This document shows, in pieces, positions 26,563-36,157 of a DNA stretch of 64,000 nucleotides (positions within the stretch are counted from its first letter, which is position 1; each line of letters begins with the position of its first letter). Origin of the DNA: Paraburkholderia silvatlantica. Its GTDB lineage: Bacteria > Pseudomonadota > Gammaproteobacteria > Burkholderiales > Burkholderiaceae. The position numbers and the translations under genes are program-made. A model generated the notes under the pieces. That model made no database searches. It saw only the letters and a list, made by a program, of their open reading frames with translations, and had not been told where the DNA came from. The DNA is taken from contig NZ_QEOL01000006.1 in NCBI RefSeq assembly GCF_003096715.1, forward strand, positions 248,001-312,000. The letters are read 5' to 3'.

Positions 26563-28662
26563 ATGACGCAAGCTCATCACGCCACTCTCCTCGTCGAACT
26601 GCTGACCGAGGAACTGCCGCCGAAGGCCCTCGCGCGCCTCGGCGACGCGTTCGCCGAAGGCATCGCGCAGCGCCTCGCCGCGCGCGACCTGATCGAAGGC
26701 GATCTCTCGTTCGAACGTTACGCGACGCCGCGCCGCCTCGCCGTCACGATCAGGAACGTGCGCAGCGTCGCGCCCGAAAAGCAGGTGCGCGAAAAAGTGC
26801 TGCCCGTGTCGGTCGCGCTCGACGCGAGCGGCCAGCCCACCGCGCCGCTCGCGAAGAAGCTCGCGGCGCTCGGCTTCCCCGACTTCCCCGTGAGCGACCT
26901 CGAGCGCGCAAGCGACGGCAAGAACGAAGCGTTCTTCCTGCGCTACGCGGCGCCGGGCGCCACGCTCGCCGATGGCCTGCAAGCCGTGCTCGACGAAGCG
27001 CTCGGCAAGCTGCCGATCCCGAAGGTCATGACTTACCAGCGTCCGGACGGCAGCAACGTCCAGTTCGTGCGCCCAGTGCATCGCCTGACGGTGCTGCACG
27101 GCGACCAGATCGTGCCGGTCACGGCATTCGGCGTCGACGCCGACGACACCACGCGCGGCCATCGCTTCCTTTCCGAAGGCCTGATCGCCATCCAGCACGC
27201 CGACGAGTACGCGCACACGCTGCAGCACAGGGGTTTTGTGATCGCGAGCTACGCCGACCGCCGCGAGTCGATTCGCGCGCAACTCGTCGAACAGGCCGGC
27301 AGCGACAAGGTCGTCATGCCCGAGCCGCTGCTCGACGAAGTGAATTCGCTCGTCGAATGGCCGGTCGTCTACGCGTGCAGGTTCGAGGACGAATTCCTGC
27401 AAGTGCCGCAGGAATGCCTGATCCTCACGATGCAGACGAACCAGAAGTACTTCGCGCTCACCGACGACCAGGGCCGCCTGCGCTCGCGCTTCCTGATCGT
27501 CTCGAACATCGCGACGCAAACGCCGAGCGAGATCGTCGAGGGCAACGAGCGCGTGGTGCGCCCGCGTCTGGCCGACGCGAAGTTCTTCTTCGAGCAGGAC
27601 AAGAAGAAGCCGCTGGCCGACCGGGTGCCGCTGCTCGCGAACGTGGTGTATCACAACAAGCTCGGCTCGCAGCTGCAGCGCGTGGAGCGTCTCGAAGCGC
27701 TCGCCGGCCAGATCGCCTTGATGTGCAGCGCCAATATCGCGCTCGCGCAACGCGGTGCGCGCCTCGCGAAGGCCGACCTCCTGACCGACATGGTGGGCGA
27801 GTTCCCCGAGCTGCAAGGCACGATGGGCACCTACTACGCGCGCCACGACGGCGAGCCCGAAGAAGTGGCGATTGCGTGCTCGGAGCACTATCAGCCGCGC
27901 TTCTCCGGCGACGCCCTGCCCGCCACCACGACGGGCACGATCGTCGCGCTCGCGGACAAGCTGGAAACGCTCGTCGGGATCTGGGGCATCGGCCTCGCGC
28001 CCACCGGCGAAAAGGATCCGTTCGCGCTGCGCCGTCACGCGCTGGGCGTGCTGCGCATTCTCGTCGAGAAGCAACTGCCGCTCGACCTCGTCGAGCTGCT
28101 GCGCGCCACCTACGCGCAATTCGCAGGCATCGAGGCCGTGACGGAATCGACCCAGGCCATCTACGAGTTCTGCATGGACCGCCTGCGCGGCATGCTGCGC
28201 GAACGCGGCTTCGCGGCCACCGAAGTCGACGCAGTGCTCGCGCTGAATCCCACGCGGTTCGACGACATCGTCTCGCGTCTGGACGCGGTGCGCGAATTCG
28301 CAGCGCTCGCGGAAGCGGCCTCGCTCGCGGCGGCCAACAAGCGCATCTCGAACATCCTCAAGAAGTCCGAAGGTGCGCAAGACGCCGGCGTGCAGATCGC
28401 CCTTTTCGTCGAATCCGCCGAGAAGGCGCTCTTCGCGCAGCTCGAGCAGGTCGCGCCGCGCGTGGAAACGCAACTCGCCGCGCGCGAGTACACGGGCGCG
28501 CTCACCGCGCTCGCGGCGCTGCGCGAAACCGTGGACACGTTCTTCAACGACGTGATGGTCAACGCCGAAGACCCGGCGCTGCGTGCGAACCGCCTCGCGC
28601 TGCTCAAGGCGCTGCATCGCCAGATGAACAGCGTCGCGGACATCTCGCGGCTGGCTGCATAA
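26563..28662 (+). CDS. glyS: Glycine-tRNA ligase beta subunit
   Basis: The beta chain of glycyl-tRNA synthetase, which binds tRNA and is required for catalysis with GlyQ. The 699 residues match the usual length. The N-terminal [15 protein letters not shown] is diagnostic, the middle holds [12 protein letters not shown] and [19 protein letters not shown], and a C-terminal anticodon-binding helical domain (DALR type) ends the protein. Start and stop are well defined. It is the second gene of glyQ-glyS; gmhB follows 40 bases later and may be read from the same transcript. Confidence 0.96.
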   Translation: MTQAHHATLLVELLTEELPPKALARLGDAFAEGIAQRLAARDLIEGDLSFERYATPRRLAVTIRNVRSVAPEKQVREKVLPVSVALDASGQPTAPLAKKLAALGFPDFPVSDLERASDGKNEAFFLRYAAPGATLADGLQAVLDEALGKLPIPKVMTYQRPDGSNVQFVRPVHRLTVLHGDQIVPVTAFGVDADDTTRGHRFLSEGLIAIQHADEYAHTLQHRGFVIASYADRRESIRAQLVEQAGSDKVVMPEPLLDEVNSLVEWPVVYACRFEDEFLQVPQECLILTMQTNQKYFALTDDQGRLRSRFLIVSNIATQTPSEIVEGNERVVRPRLADAKFFFEQDKKKPLADRVPLLANVVYHNKLGSQLQRVERLEALAGQIALMCSANIALAQRGARLAKADLLTDMVGEFPELQGTMGTYYARHDGEPEEVAIACSEHYQPRFSGDALPATTTGTIVALADKLETLVGIWGIGLAPTGEKDPFALRRHALGVLRILVEKQLPLDLVELLRATYAQFAGIEAVTESTQAIYEFCMDRLRGMLRERGFAATEVDAVLALNPTRFDDIVSRLDAVREFAALAEAASLAAANKRISNILKKSEGAQDAGVQIALFVESAEKALFAQLEQVAPRVETQLAAREYTGALTALAALRETVDTFFNDVMVNAEDPALRANRLALLKALHRQMNSVADISRLAA

Positions 28663-28702
28663 GCGCAAACAAGCGGAAAGAAGCGGAACTGAGCGAAACG
28701 CC

Positions 28703-29266
28703 ATGCCGACCAGCACCACCAGAAAACTCGTGATCCTCGACCGCGACGGCGTGATCAACGTCGACTCCGACGCGTTCATCAAGTCGCCGGACGAATGGGT
28801 CGCGATACCCGGCAGCCTCGAAGCCATCGCGCGCCTGAACCAGGCGGGCTATCGCGTCGCGGTGGCGTCGAACCAGTCGGGCATCGGTCGCGGACTGTTC
28901 GACATGGCCGCGCTCAACGCCATGCACGCGAAGATGCACCGCCAGGCAGCAGCCGTGGGCGGCCGCATCGACGCCGTGTTCTTCTGCCCGCACACGGCGC
29001 AGGACCACTGCGAGTGCCGCAAGCCGCAGCCGGGCATGCTCAAGATGATCGCGGAACGCTTCGAGATCGAACCGGCCGATACCCCGGTCGTGGGCGACTC
29101 GCTGCGCGACCTGCAGGCAGGCGCGGCGCTCGGCTTTCGCACGCACCTCGTGCGTTCGGGCAAGGGCGAGAAGACGCTTGCGGCCGGCGGCTTGCCCGAA
29201 GGCACGATGATCCACGACGACCTGCGCGCTTTCGCGCTCGACTTTCTCGCGAACGCCCCTGCGTGA
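28703..29266 (+). CDS. gmhB: D-glycero-beta-D-manno-heptose 1,7-bisphosphate 7-phosphatase
   Basis: Removes the 7-phosphate from heptose 1,7-bisphosphate during synthesis of the LPS inner-core heptose. The 187-residue HAD phosphatase has the nucleophile and acid D13 and D15 in LDRDGVIN, the VASNQSGIGRG segment, and the zinc-binding loop C95-x-H97, C103-x-C105 that marks GmhB. The C-terminal motif GDSLRDLQAG completes the site. It is followed by plsC with no gap or a 4-base overlap if plsC starts at a GTG. Confidence 0.94.
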   Translation: MPTSTTRKLVILDRDGVINVDSDAFIKSPDEWVAIPGSLEAIARLNQAGYRVAVASNQSGIGRGLFDMAALNAMHAKMHRQAAAVGGRIDAVFFCPHTAQDHCECRKPQPGMLKMIAERFEIEPADTPVVGDSLRDLQAGAALGFRTHLVRSGKGEKTLAAGGLPEGTMIHDDLRAFALDFLANAPA

Positions 29267-29307
29267 AGGCGCAGGCGGTACACGCGAACATTCAACCGGC
29301 TCGACCG

Positions 29308-30069
29308 ATGCGCTTTCTCCGCTCCCTGCTGCTGTTCATCTACTTCATCGTCTACACCATGCCGTACGCGACGGCGTGCTTTATCGCGTTCCCGTTCATG
29401 AACGCAACGCGGCGCTACTGGATGGCCGTGGGCTGGTGCCGCTCCACCCTCTTCGTTGCGCGCCACCTCAATGGCATTCGCTACCGCATCGAGGGCATGG
29501 AGAACCTGCCCAACGGGCCAGCCGTGCTCCTCGCGAAGCACCAGTCGGCATGGGAGACGCTGGCGTTCCCCGCGCTCATGCCGCAGCCGCTGTGCTACGT
29601 GTTCAAGCGCGAACTGCTGTTCGTGCCGTTCTTCGGCTGGGCGCTCGGCATGCTGAAGATGGTTCACATCAACCGCAAGGAAGGCAAGAACGCGTTCACC
29701 TCGGTGATCCGCCAGGGCAAGCAGCGCATGGCCGAAGGCGCATGGGTGATCATGTTCCCCGAAGGCACGCGCATACCGGTGGGCAAGCAGGGCAAGTACA
29801 AGACCGGTGGCCCGCGCTTCGCCATCGAAACGGGTGCGCCCGTGGTGCCGATCGCACACAACGCGGGCCGCGTCTGGCCTCGAAACTCGTTCATCAAATA
29901 TCCGGGTATAGTCACGGTGTCGATCGGCAAGCCGATCGAGACGACCGGACTCACGCCCGACGAAGTGAACACGCGCGTGCAAACGTGGATCGAAACGGAA
30001 ATGCGGCGGATCGATCCTGAGGCGTATCGCGAAACGGATGGCGCAGCGGCGAAAGCGGCACGGATTTGA
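29308..30069 (+). CDS. plsC: 1-acylglycerol-3-phosphate O-acyltransferase
   Basis: Acylates lysophosphatidic acid to phosphatidic acid at the inner membrane. The 253-residue protein has one N-terminal hydrophobic helix (5-30). Its active-site block reads KHQSAWETL: the catalytic H78 is followed at x4 by E83, where most of the family has Asp. The acceptor motif FPEGTR is at 150-155. ATG 29308 is the family start. An in-frame GTG at 29263 overlaps the gmhB stop (GTGA) and would add 15 residues, so coupled translation is possible. Confidence 0.9.
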   Translation: MRFLRSLLLFIYFIVYTMPYATACFIAFPFMNATRRYWMAVGWCRSTLFVARHLNGIRYRIEGMENLPNGPAVLLAKHQSAWETLAFPALMPQPLCYVFKRELLFVPFFGWALGMLKMVHINRKEGKNAFTSVIRQGKQRMAEGAWVIMFPEGTRIPVGKQGKYKTGGPRFAIETGAPVVPIAHNAGRVWPRNSFIKYPGIVTVSIGKPIETTGLTPDEVNTRVQTWIETEMRRIDPEAYRETDGAAAKAARI

Positions 30070-30214
30070 GGCGCAGAGCGTGCTCTTCGGGCGCGCGCGA
30101 AGCGTTGCAGCGCGGCTGTGGGCGCTGCTCGCCGCACGGCTGGACGCGCCGCGCAACATGGCGCCAGAAGCCCCGCGCACACGCCGCGCACGCCCATCCG
30201 CACCAGGCCTGACG

Positions 30215-31114
30215 ATGCAGAAGTCCCCCACGCCGCGCCCCAACGCGGCACTCGACAACCGGCAACTCGACTTGCCGCTCTTTGCTGAACCGGCGCCTGC
30301 CGTGGCGCCTGATGCTTCCTCCCCCTCTCTCACACCGCAGCCGGCGACTCCGCCCTCGCCTGCAAAGCCCGGCAGGGCGCCGCTTGCGCCCGACGGCACG
30401 CGGCTGCGTATTGTCGTGCTGGGTGCGCGCACGCTGCATTACCGGCTCAAGCGCTCGTCGCGCAAATCGATCGGGTTCGTGATCGACGGCAGCGGGCTTG
30501 GCATCACGGCGCCCAGGTGGGTCACGATCGCCGATATCGAGACGGCGATCGCCGAGAAGCAGCGGTGGATCTTCGCCAAGCTCGCAGAATGGCAGACGCG
30601 CACGGAACAGCGCGCCTTGCCGCGCGTGCAATGGCGCGATGGGGCCGAGCTGCCCTTTCTTGGCAAGCCGGTTACGGTGAAGCTGGGGGCTTCCTTGCTC
30701 GCGTTCGATCAGGAGACGCGTGTGCTTGCGTTGCCGCTGCCGCCGCATGCCGACGCGCAGCAGATCAAGGACCGCGTGACTGGATGGCTCCAGGGGGAAG
30801 CGACGCGGATATTCGGTGAGCGGCTCGAGGCGTATGCCGGCAAGCTCGGTGTCTCGTTCCGGTCTTATGCGCTTTCTTCGGCGGCGACGCGCTGGGGCAG
30901 CTGTTCAAGCGAAGGGAGAATTCGCCTGAACTGGCGGTTGATTCATTTTCCGCTCTCTGTCGTCGACTATGTGGTCGCTCATGAGCTCGCGCACTTGCGG
31001 GAGATGAATCACAGCCCAAGGTTCTGGCAGACGGTGGAGTCGATTTTTCCGGAGTTCCGCGAGGCGAGGAAGCAGCTCAAGCAGCATCCGCCCGAGATGG
31101 TGCCGGGGATGTGA
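30215..31114 (+). CDS. YgjP-like metallopeptidase
   Basis: A 299-residue protein with a Pro/Ala-rich N-terminal third (1-65) and a C-terminal YgjP (DUF45/M48-like) metal-dependent hydrolase domain. The zinc motif HELAHLREMNH gives H256, H260 and H266, with E257 as general base. TRWGSCSSEGRIRLNW just before it is the other family signature. The start is uncertain: ATG 30215 gives the shortest sensible protein, while an ATG at 30158 is possible. Substrates of this family are unknown. It follows plsC on the same strand and converges on gloA. Confidence 0.85.
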   Translation: MQKSPTPRPNAALDNRQLDLPLFAEPAPAVAPDASSPSLTPQPATPPSPAKPGRAPLAPDGTRLRIVVLGARTLHYRLKRSSRKSIGFVIDGSGLGITAPRWVTIADIETAIAEKQRWIFAKLAEWQTRTEQRALPRVQWRDGAELPFLGKPVTVKLGASLLAFDQETRVLALPLPPHADAQQIKDRVTGWLQGEATRIFGERLEAYAGKLGVSFRSYALSSAATRWGSCSSEGRIRLNWRLIHFPLSVVDYVVAHELAHLREMNHSPRFWQTVESIFPEFREARKQLKQHPPEMVPGM

Positions 31115-31220
31115 TATCCCCATTGCGAGTCCGCGAATATCAGCCGCACTCCAGTTCATTCGCAGTTCGAAACAATTCCCCGAAGCAACAGGCCGGATTT
31201 CGCCAGCCTGTGCCGCGTCC

Positions 31221-31607
31221 TTACTGCTTGCGCTGAATAAACTCGATCTTGTATCCGTCCGGATCGGTCACGAACGCGATCACCGTCGTCCCATGCTTCA
31301 TCGGGCCGGCTTCGCGCACCACCGTGCCGCCCTGCTCCTTGATCTTCGCGCAGGCAGCGTAGGCATCCTCCACCTCGACCGCCAGATGGCCGAAGCCCGT
31401 CCCGAGATCGTACGAAGCCGTATCCCAGTTATGCGTCAGTTCGATCACGGTGCCGTCGCGCTCGTCCGTATACCCGACGAAGGCCAGCGTGAACTTGCCG
31501 TCGGGATAGTCCTCGCGGCGCAGCAGTTTCATGCCGAGCAGTTCGGTATAGAACTTGATCGAGCGATCGAGGTCGCCGACCCGGATCATCGTGTGCAGCA
31601 GGCGCAT
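31221..31607 (-). CDS. gloA: Lactoylglutathione lyase (glyoxalase I)
   Basis: Isomerises the methylglyoxal-glutathione hemithioacetal to S-lactoylglutathione, the first step of methylglyoxal detoxification. The 128-residue protein has the four metal ligands at the same numbers as E. coli GloA: H5, E56, H74 and E122. The short length is that of the Ni-dependent bacterial class. GGAG lies 7 bases before ATG 31607. The frame runs on upstream, but that extension has no family similarity. It is a single gene; panE is divergent, and the imperfect hairpin at 31188-31212 may end its transcript. Confidence 0.96.
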   Translation of the reverse strand: MRLLHTMIRVGDLDRSIKFYTELLGMKLLRREDYPDGKFTLAFVGYTDERDGTVIELTHNWDTASYDLGTGFGHLAVEVEDAYAACAKIKEQGGTVVREAGPMKHGTTVIAFVTDPDGYKIEFIQRKQ

Positions 31608-31804
31608 GGTGTACTCCGTTTTGCCGTCGTCAAAAAACGGACTGTACCAAAAACGCGCCGGCCCTGCCGGCGCCGGCAAGATGTGCCGATTTGCTCTAGC
31701 ATGGACGCCATCCCGAAATGGCTTCGGCAATTTCGCCAGCTAAGTGTAAGCAAAGCGCGTAAGCAAAGCGCGCAAGCAATGAACGTGAGAAACGAGGAGC
31801 AGAC

Positions 31805-32755
31805 ATGCGAATTCTGGTAGTCGGTGCGGGTGCGACGGGCGGCTATTTCGGCGGCCGGCTCGCCGCTGCGGGGCGTGACGTGACGTTTCTGGTACGCGAG
31901 GCGCGCGCCGCGCAACTGCGCGAAGCCGGCCTCGTCATCCGCAGTCCGGCGGGCGATCTCACGCTGCGCGAGCTCAAGACCATCACGCGCGAAGCGCTCG
32001 AGTCACAAGGCGGCCAACCGTTCGATCTCGTACTGCTGAGCTGCAAGGCCTACGACCTCGACAACGCCATCGATTCGTTTGCGGCGGCCGTCGGCCCCGA
32101 CACGCTGATCCTGCCGCTGCTCAACGGCATGCGTCATCTCGAAGTCCTGCAGGCGCGCTTCGGCACGCAGGCGGTGCTGGGCGGCGTGTGCCTGATCGCG
32201 TCCACGCTCAACGACAAGCGCGAGATCGTGCAACTGAACGACGTGCAGGCCATTACGTTCGGCGAACTCGGCGGCGGCGTCACGGCGCGCATGCAAGCCG
32301 TGGCGGATCAGTTCGGCAATGCCGGTTTCAATGTGAAGGCGAGCGATCACATCCTTCAGGAGATGTGGGAGAAGTGGGTGTTCCTCGCGTCGCTTGCGGG
32401 CAGCACGTGTCTTTTCCGCGCGCCCATTGGCGCGATTCTCGCCACGCCCGACGGCGCCGCGATCATCGAGCGGCTGTTCGCCGAATGCCGTGCGATCGCA
32501 GCCGGACACGGCCACGCCGTGCGCGACAGCTTCCTCGAGCGTTCGCGCGCGATGCTGTTCGCCAAGGGTTCGCCGCTCACGGCGTCGATGTTGCGCGACG
32601 TGCAGAACGGTTCGCGCATCGAGGCCGATCACGTGCTCGGCGACCTGATCGAGCGCGGCGGCGCGGCACAGCAAGCGTCGAACGAGCTTTCGGTGCTGCG
32701 CGTCGTCTACAGCCAGCTCAAGGCCTACGAGGCGCAGCGCGCCGAGGCGGCGTAA
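31805..32755 (+). CDS. panE: 2-dehydropantoate 2-reductase
   Basis: Reduces ketopantoate to pantoate with NADPH in the pantothenate/coenzyme A route. The 316-residue protein has the N-terminal Rossmann motif VGAGATGGYFGG (6-17) and a helical C-terminal domain with the catalytic lysine in MWEKWVFLAS. GAGGAG precedes the ATG with a short spacer, making the start secure. It is monocistronic and converges on rsmA. Some relatives in this family reduce other 2-keto acids, so ketopantoate specificity is probable but not certain. Confidence 0.88.
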   Translation: MRILVVGAGATGGYFGGRLAAAGRDVTFLVREARAAQLREAGLVIRSPAGDLTLRELKTITREALESQGGQPFDLVLLSCKAYDLDNAIDSFAAAVGPDTLILPLLNGMRHLEVLQARFGTQAVLGGVCLIASTLNDKREIVQLNDVQAITFGELGGGVTARMQAVADQFGNAGFNVKASDHILQEMWEKWVFLASLAGSTCLFRAPIGAILATPDGAAIIERLFAECRAIAAGHGHAVRDSFLERSRAMLFAKGSPLTASMLRDVQNGSRIEADHVLGDLIERGGAAQQASNELSVLRVVYSQLKAYEAQRAEAA

Positions 32756-32797
32756 GCGACGGCCAGCGCACCGGCAAGGCGGCGCACCGCCCACGCA

Positions 32798-33625
32798 TCA
32801 AGCGCCGCCAGCCCCTTCCAGCGCCTGCGCGAGGCTCACGTATTCCTCGACGGGCACTTCCTCGGCACGGCGCGCCAGATCGAAGCCTAGCGCGTCGAAA
32901 TCGAGGCGCTCGCGGTAATCGCCGAGCGTGTTGCGCAGCATCTTGCGGCGTTGCGAGAAGGCGGCCGTCACGAGTTCGCCGAGCAAGGCGTCGTTCACCT
33001 TCGGCAGTTCGTGCGGCGCGTAGGGAATCATGCGCACGATCGCCGAATCCACCTTGGGTGGCGGCTGGAACGATTCGGGCGGCACGTCGATCAGCTTGTC
33101 GATCACGTAGCGGTACTGCAGCATCACTGTGAGACGGCCGAACGCCTTGCTGCCGGGCTCCGCCACCATGCGCTCGACCACCTCGTTCTGCAGCATGAAG
33201 TGCTGGTCGATCACGCGCTCGGCGAACGTCACGAGGTGAAACAGCAGCGGGCTCGAAATGTTGTACGGCAGGTTGCCGACAATGCGCAGCGAAGGCTTCT
33301 CGCCCGGCGCCGCGAGCGAGCCGAAGTCGAACGCGAGCGCGTCGCCCGCGTGCAGTTCGAGCAGCGCGCCGAACTTCTTCGTGAGGCGCGCGATCAGGTC
33401 GCGGTCCAGTTCGACCGCGTGCAGCGGCGACTCGGGCGTGGCGAGCCGGTCGATGAGCGGCTCGGTGAGCGCGCCGAGACCCGGCCCGATCTCGACCATG
33501 CGCTCGCCGCGCTGTGGGCGGATGACGTCGACGATCGAATCGATCACGCCCGTGTCGACGAGGAAGTTCTGGCCGAAGCGCTTGCGCGCGAAGTGGCCCT
33601 GGTGTTGTCTGCTGCTGTTGGACAT
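32798..33625 (-). CDS. rsmA: 16S rRNA dimethyladenosine transferase
   Basis: KsgA/RsmA dimethylates A1518 and A1519 of 16S rRNA late in 30S assembly. The 275-residue protein has [13 protein letters not shown] at the start, the SAM motif [13 protein letters not shown] and the catalytic NLPYN in [16 protein letters not shown] 33625 ([10 protein letters not shown]) is preferred; a TTG 15 bases upstream, directly after the pdxA stop, is possible. It is the last gene of lptD-surA-pdxA-rsmA, a classic gamma- and betaproteobacterial order, and is probably translated by coupling to pdxA. Confidence 0.95.
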   Translation of the reverse strand: MSNSSRQHQGHFARKRFGQNFLVDTGVIDSIVDVIRPQRGERMVEIGPGLGALTEPLIDRLATPESPLHAVELDRDLIARLTKKFGALLELHAGDALAFDFGSLAAPGEKPSLRIVGNLPYNISSPLLFHLVTFAERVIDQHFMLQNEVVERMVAEPGSKAFGRLTVMLQYRYVIDKLIDVPPESFQPPPKVDSAIVRMIPYAPHELPKVNDALLGELVTAAFSQRRKMLRNTLGDYRERLDFDALGFDLARRAEEVPVEEYVSLAQALEGAGGA

Positions 33626-33640
33626 CTTCTCTGGAATCAA

Positions 33641-34663
33641 TCAGATGGCGCGCCGGTGGCGCGCCATCGAAACGGCGGTATCGAGGGCGGCGATCAGGCT
33701 GCCCGCGTCCGCGCGGCCGGTGCCGGCGAGGTCGAGCGCGGTGCCATGATCGACCGAAGTGCGCACGATCGGCAAGCCGAGCGTGACGTTGATGCCTTCG
33801 CCGAACGTCGCGTATTTCAGGACCGGCAGGCCCTGGTCGTGGAACATCGCCAGCACGCAGTCGGCGTCCTTGAGGTAGCGCGGCTGGAACAGCGTGTCGG
33901 CGGGATACGGGCCGCGCGCGTCGATGCCTTGCGCGGCGGCGGCGGCCAGCGCCGGCGCAATCACGTCGATCTCCTCGCGCCCCAGGTAGCCATTCTCGCC
34001 CGCATGCGGGTTCAGGCCGGTCACGAGGATGCGCGGCAGCGGCACGCCGAAATGATGGCGCAAGTCATGGTCGATGATGCCCAGGGTTTCGACGAGCCCC
34101 TCGACGGTGAGCGCCGCCGCAACGTCCTTGAGCGGCAAATGCGTGGTGGCGAGCGCGACGCGCAGCGGGCGCGCGCCAGTGCCCGCCAGCATCATGACCA
34201 CGCGCGGCGTGTGCGTGCGTTCGGCGAGGTATTCGGTGTGGCCGGTGAAGGGCACGCCGGCGTCGTTGATGGTGCTCTTTTGCAGCGGCGCGGTGACGAT
34301 GGCGTCGAATTCGCCAGCCAGTGCGCCGTCGATGGCGCGGTCCAGCAGCGCCAGCACATAGCGGCCGTTGGCGGCGTCGAGCTTGCCGGGCCTGGCGGGC
34401 GTCGCGAGCGCGACATGTTCGACCTGCACGGGCTGGTTCGCCAGCACGGCAGCCCAGTCGACGTTCGCGGCCTGTGCGCGCGCTTCGAGCAGCGCGCTGT
34501 CGCCGAGCACGACGAACTGCGCGTCGGGCCAGTGCGCCGAAGCGCCCGCCAGCGCGGCGGCGGTCAGCTCGGGGCCGACGCCGGCCGGCTCACCCGTGGT
34601 GATGGCAATGCGGACCGGCCCCGCCCTCCGCGGAGCCGGCGACGACGATGCGGAGGCATTCAT
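33641..34663 (-). CDS. pdxA: 4-hydroxythreonine-4-phosphate dehydrogenase
   Basis: Oxidises 4-phosphohydroxy-L-threonine on the way to pyridoxal phosphate. The 340-residue protein shows [13 protein letters not shown] at the start, the metal-ligand regions [11 protein letters not shown] and [12 protein letters not shown], and [19 protein letters not shown] with [12 protein letters not shown] near the C-terminus. It lies 21 bases after surA and abuts rsmA. Its place in the outer-membrane biogenesis operon is conserved though its pathway differs. Confidence 0.95.
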   Translation of the reverse strand: MNASASSSPAPRRAGPVRIAITTGEPAGVGPELTAAALAGASAHWPDAQFVVLGDSALLEARAQAANVDWAAVLANQPVQVEHVALATPARPGKLDAANGRYVLALLDRAIDGALAGEFDAIVTAPLQKSTINDAGVPFTGHTEYLAERTHTPRVVMMLAGTGARPLRVALATTHLPLKDVAAALTVEGLVETLGIIDHDLRHHFGVPLPRILVTGLNPHAGENGYLGREEIDVIAPALAAAAAQGIDARGPYPADTLFQPRYLKDADCVLAMFHDQGLPVLKYATFGEGINVTLGLPIVRTSVDHGTALDLAGTGRADAGSLIAALDTAVSMARHRRAI

Positions 34664-34684
34664 GGCTCGATCCCTCGATGACGC

Positions 34685-36046
34685 TTAGTTGTGCGGCGGC
34701 GTCATGCCCGCAATCTTGTAATCGACGTAGGCGCTGTCGCGCAGCTGACGCAGCCAGTCGGCGTAGGCCTGCTCCGCCTTGCGCTGGCCGATGGCCTGGC
34801 GCGCGAGTTCCATTTGCTGCGCGACCGAGCCTTCGGCGTCGCGGCGGCCCAGCACCTGGATCAGGTGGTAGCCGTACTCGGTGCGTACCGGCTCGCTCAA
34901 CTGGCCGTCCTGCAGCGTATTCATGGCGCGCTCGAATTCAGGCACGGTTTCACCCGGGCTGATCCAGCCGAGGTCGCCGCCCTGCGAGGCCGAGCCGTCC
35001 TGCGAGTAGGTGCGCGCGAACTTGGCGAAGTCGCCGCCCGCCGCGATTTCCTGGCGGATTTCCAGCAGCTTCTGGCGTGCCTGGGGCTCGGACATGCCGT
35101 CGCCCACACGCAGCAGGATGTGGCGCACGTGCGTTTGCACGAGCTTGGGCGCGTCGGCGGCTGTGCCCTGGCCCTGACGGCGCTCGACGAGGCGCACGAT
35201 TTCGAAGCCGTCGTTGGTGCGGATCACCGAGGGGCTCACCTCGCCCGGACGCAGCGTGGAAGCGGCGGTCACGAATTCGGGCGGCAGCTTCGACTGCGCC
35301 AGGAAGCCCATGTCGCCGCCCTTGCCCGCATCGCTCGCCTGCGAGTTCGACTTCGCGAGGCTCTCGAACTTGCTGCCCGACTGGGCTTCCTTGAGCAGCG
35401 CATTGGCCTTCGCCTGCGCGGCTTCGATGTCGGTTTCCGAGGCGTTCAGCGGCGCCTTGATGAAGATGTGCTGGAAATGCAGGTCGCTCGACTGGCCGGC
35501 GTTCGGTCCGCGCTGGCTCGCGATGTAGTTCGCGACTTCGGCGTCGGACACGGTGACCTTGCTGTCCACTTCCTTCTCGCGCAGCTTCGAGAGCGTGAGT
35601 TCGGTGCGCGCGTCGCGCGTGAACGTGGTCCACGGCACCCCGGCCGCCTCGATGCGCGCGCGATAGGTGGCGAGATCCATGCCGTTGGCCTGGGCGAGGC
35701 GCTCCAGCGTGCGCTGCACGGCCGTGTCGTCTACGGTGATGCCGTCTTCCTTGGCCTTCTGGAGCTGGATGCGTTCGAGCACCATCTGGTTGAGCACCTG
35801 CGCGCGCAACTGCTCCTCGGGCGGAACCGGCGCGTTTTGCTGCTGCAGCCGGTGAACAATCATTTCGGCGCGGCTGTCGAGCTCGCGCTGCGTGATCACG
35901 CCGTCATTGACGACTGCGGCGATCGTGTCGACCGTCTGGCCGTTGTCGGCAGCCGGGAGACCTTGAGCTTGCGCCGGCGCGGCCGGCAACACGCCTGCAA
36001 CGGCGAAGAGACTCGCAGCGTACGCTGCCAGGCGAAGCTTTTTCAT
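34685..36046 (-). CDS. surA: Periplasmic chaperone SurA
   Basis: A chaperone and peptidyl-prolyl isomerase that escorts outer-membrane proteins, including LptD, across the periplasm. The 453-residue precursor has a signal peptide ([12 protein letters not shown] to AQAQ, about 1-28), the SurA N-terminal chaperone domain (about 40-165) and two parvulin domains (roughly 175-285 and 300-395), each with the LGW/MGF-type core, seen as [13 protein letters not shown] and [17 protein letters not shown] 36046 is preceded by GTGGGA only. It is 111 bases after lptD. Confidence 0.95.
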   Translation of the reverse strand: MKKLRLAAYAASLFAVAGVLPAAPAQAQGLPAADNGQTVDTIAAVVNDGVITQRELDSRAEMIVHRLQQQNAPVPPEEQLRAQVLNQMVLERIQLQKAKEDGITVDDTAVQRTLERLAQANGMDLATYRARIEAAGVPWTTFTRDARTELTLSKLREKEVDSKVTVSDAEVANYIASQRGPNAGQSSDLHFQHIFIKAPLNASETDIEAAQAKANALLKEAQSGSKFESLAKSNSQASDAGKGGDMGFLAQSKLPPEFVTAASTLRPGEVSPSVIRTNDGFEIVRLVERRQGQGTAADAPKLVQTHVRHILLRVGDGMSEPQARQKLLEIRQEIAAGGDFAKFARTYSQDGSASQGGDLGWISPGETVPEFERAMNTLQDGQLSEPVRTEYGYHLIQVLGRRDAEGSVAQQMELARQAIGQRKAEQAYADWLRQLRDSAYVDYKIAGMTPPHN

Positions 36047-36157
36047 GATTCCCACAGATACTCCAATGTTGGCGGGCACGCTTCGCCCGTCTCTATGCAA
36101 CCGACACCGCGTTGCCCCGAGGCGCCTTGCGCGCAGCAATGCGCTCCGGATCACGCG

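Noticed and set aside
31188..31212. Hairpin between the converging YgjP-like and gloA genes as a terminator
   Set aside because: A 9-base stem with a wobble is present, but neither side has a T-tract, so it is not listed as a terminator.
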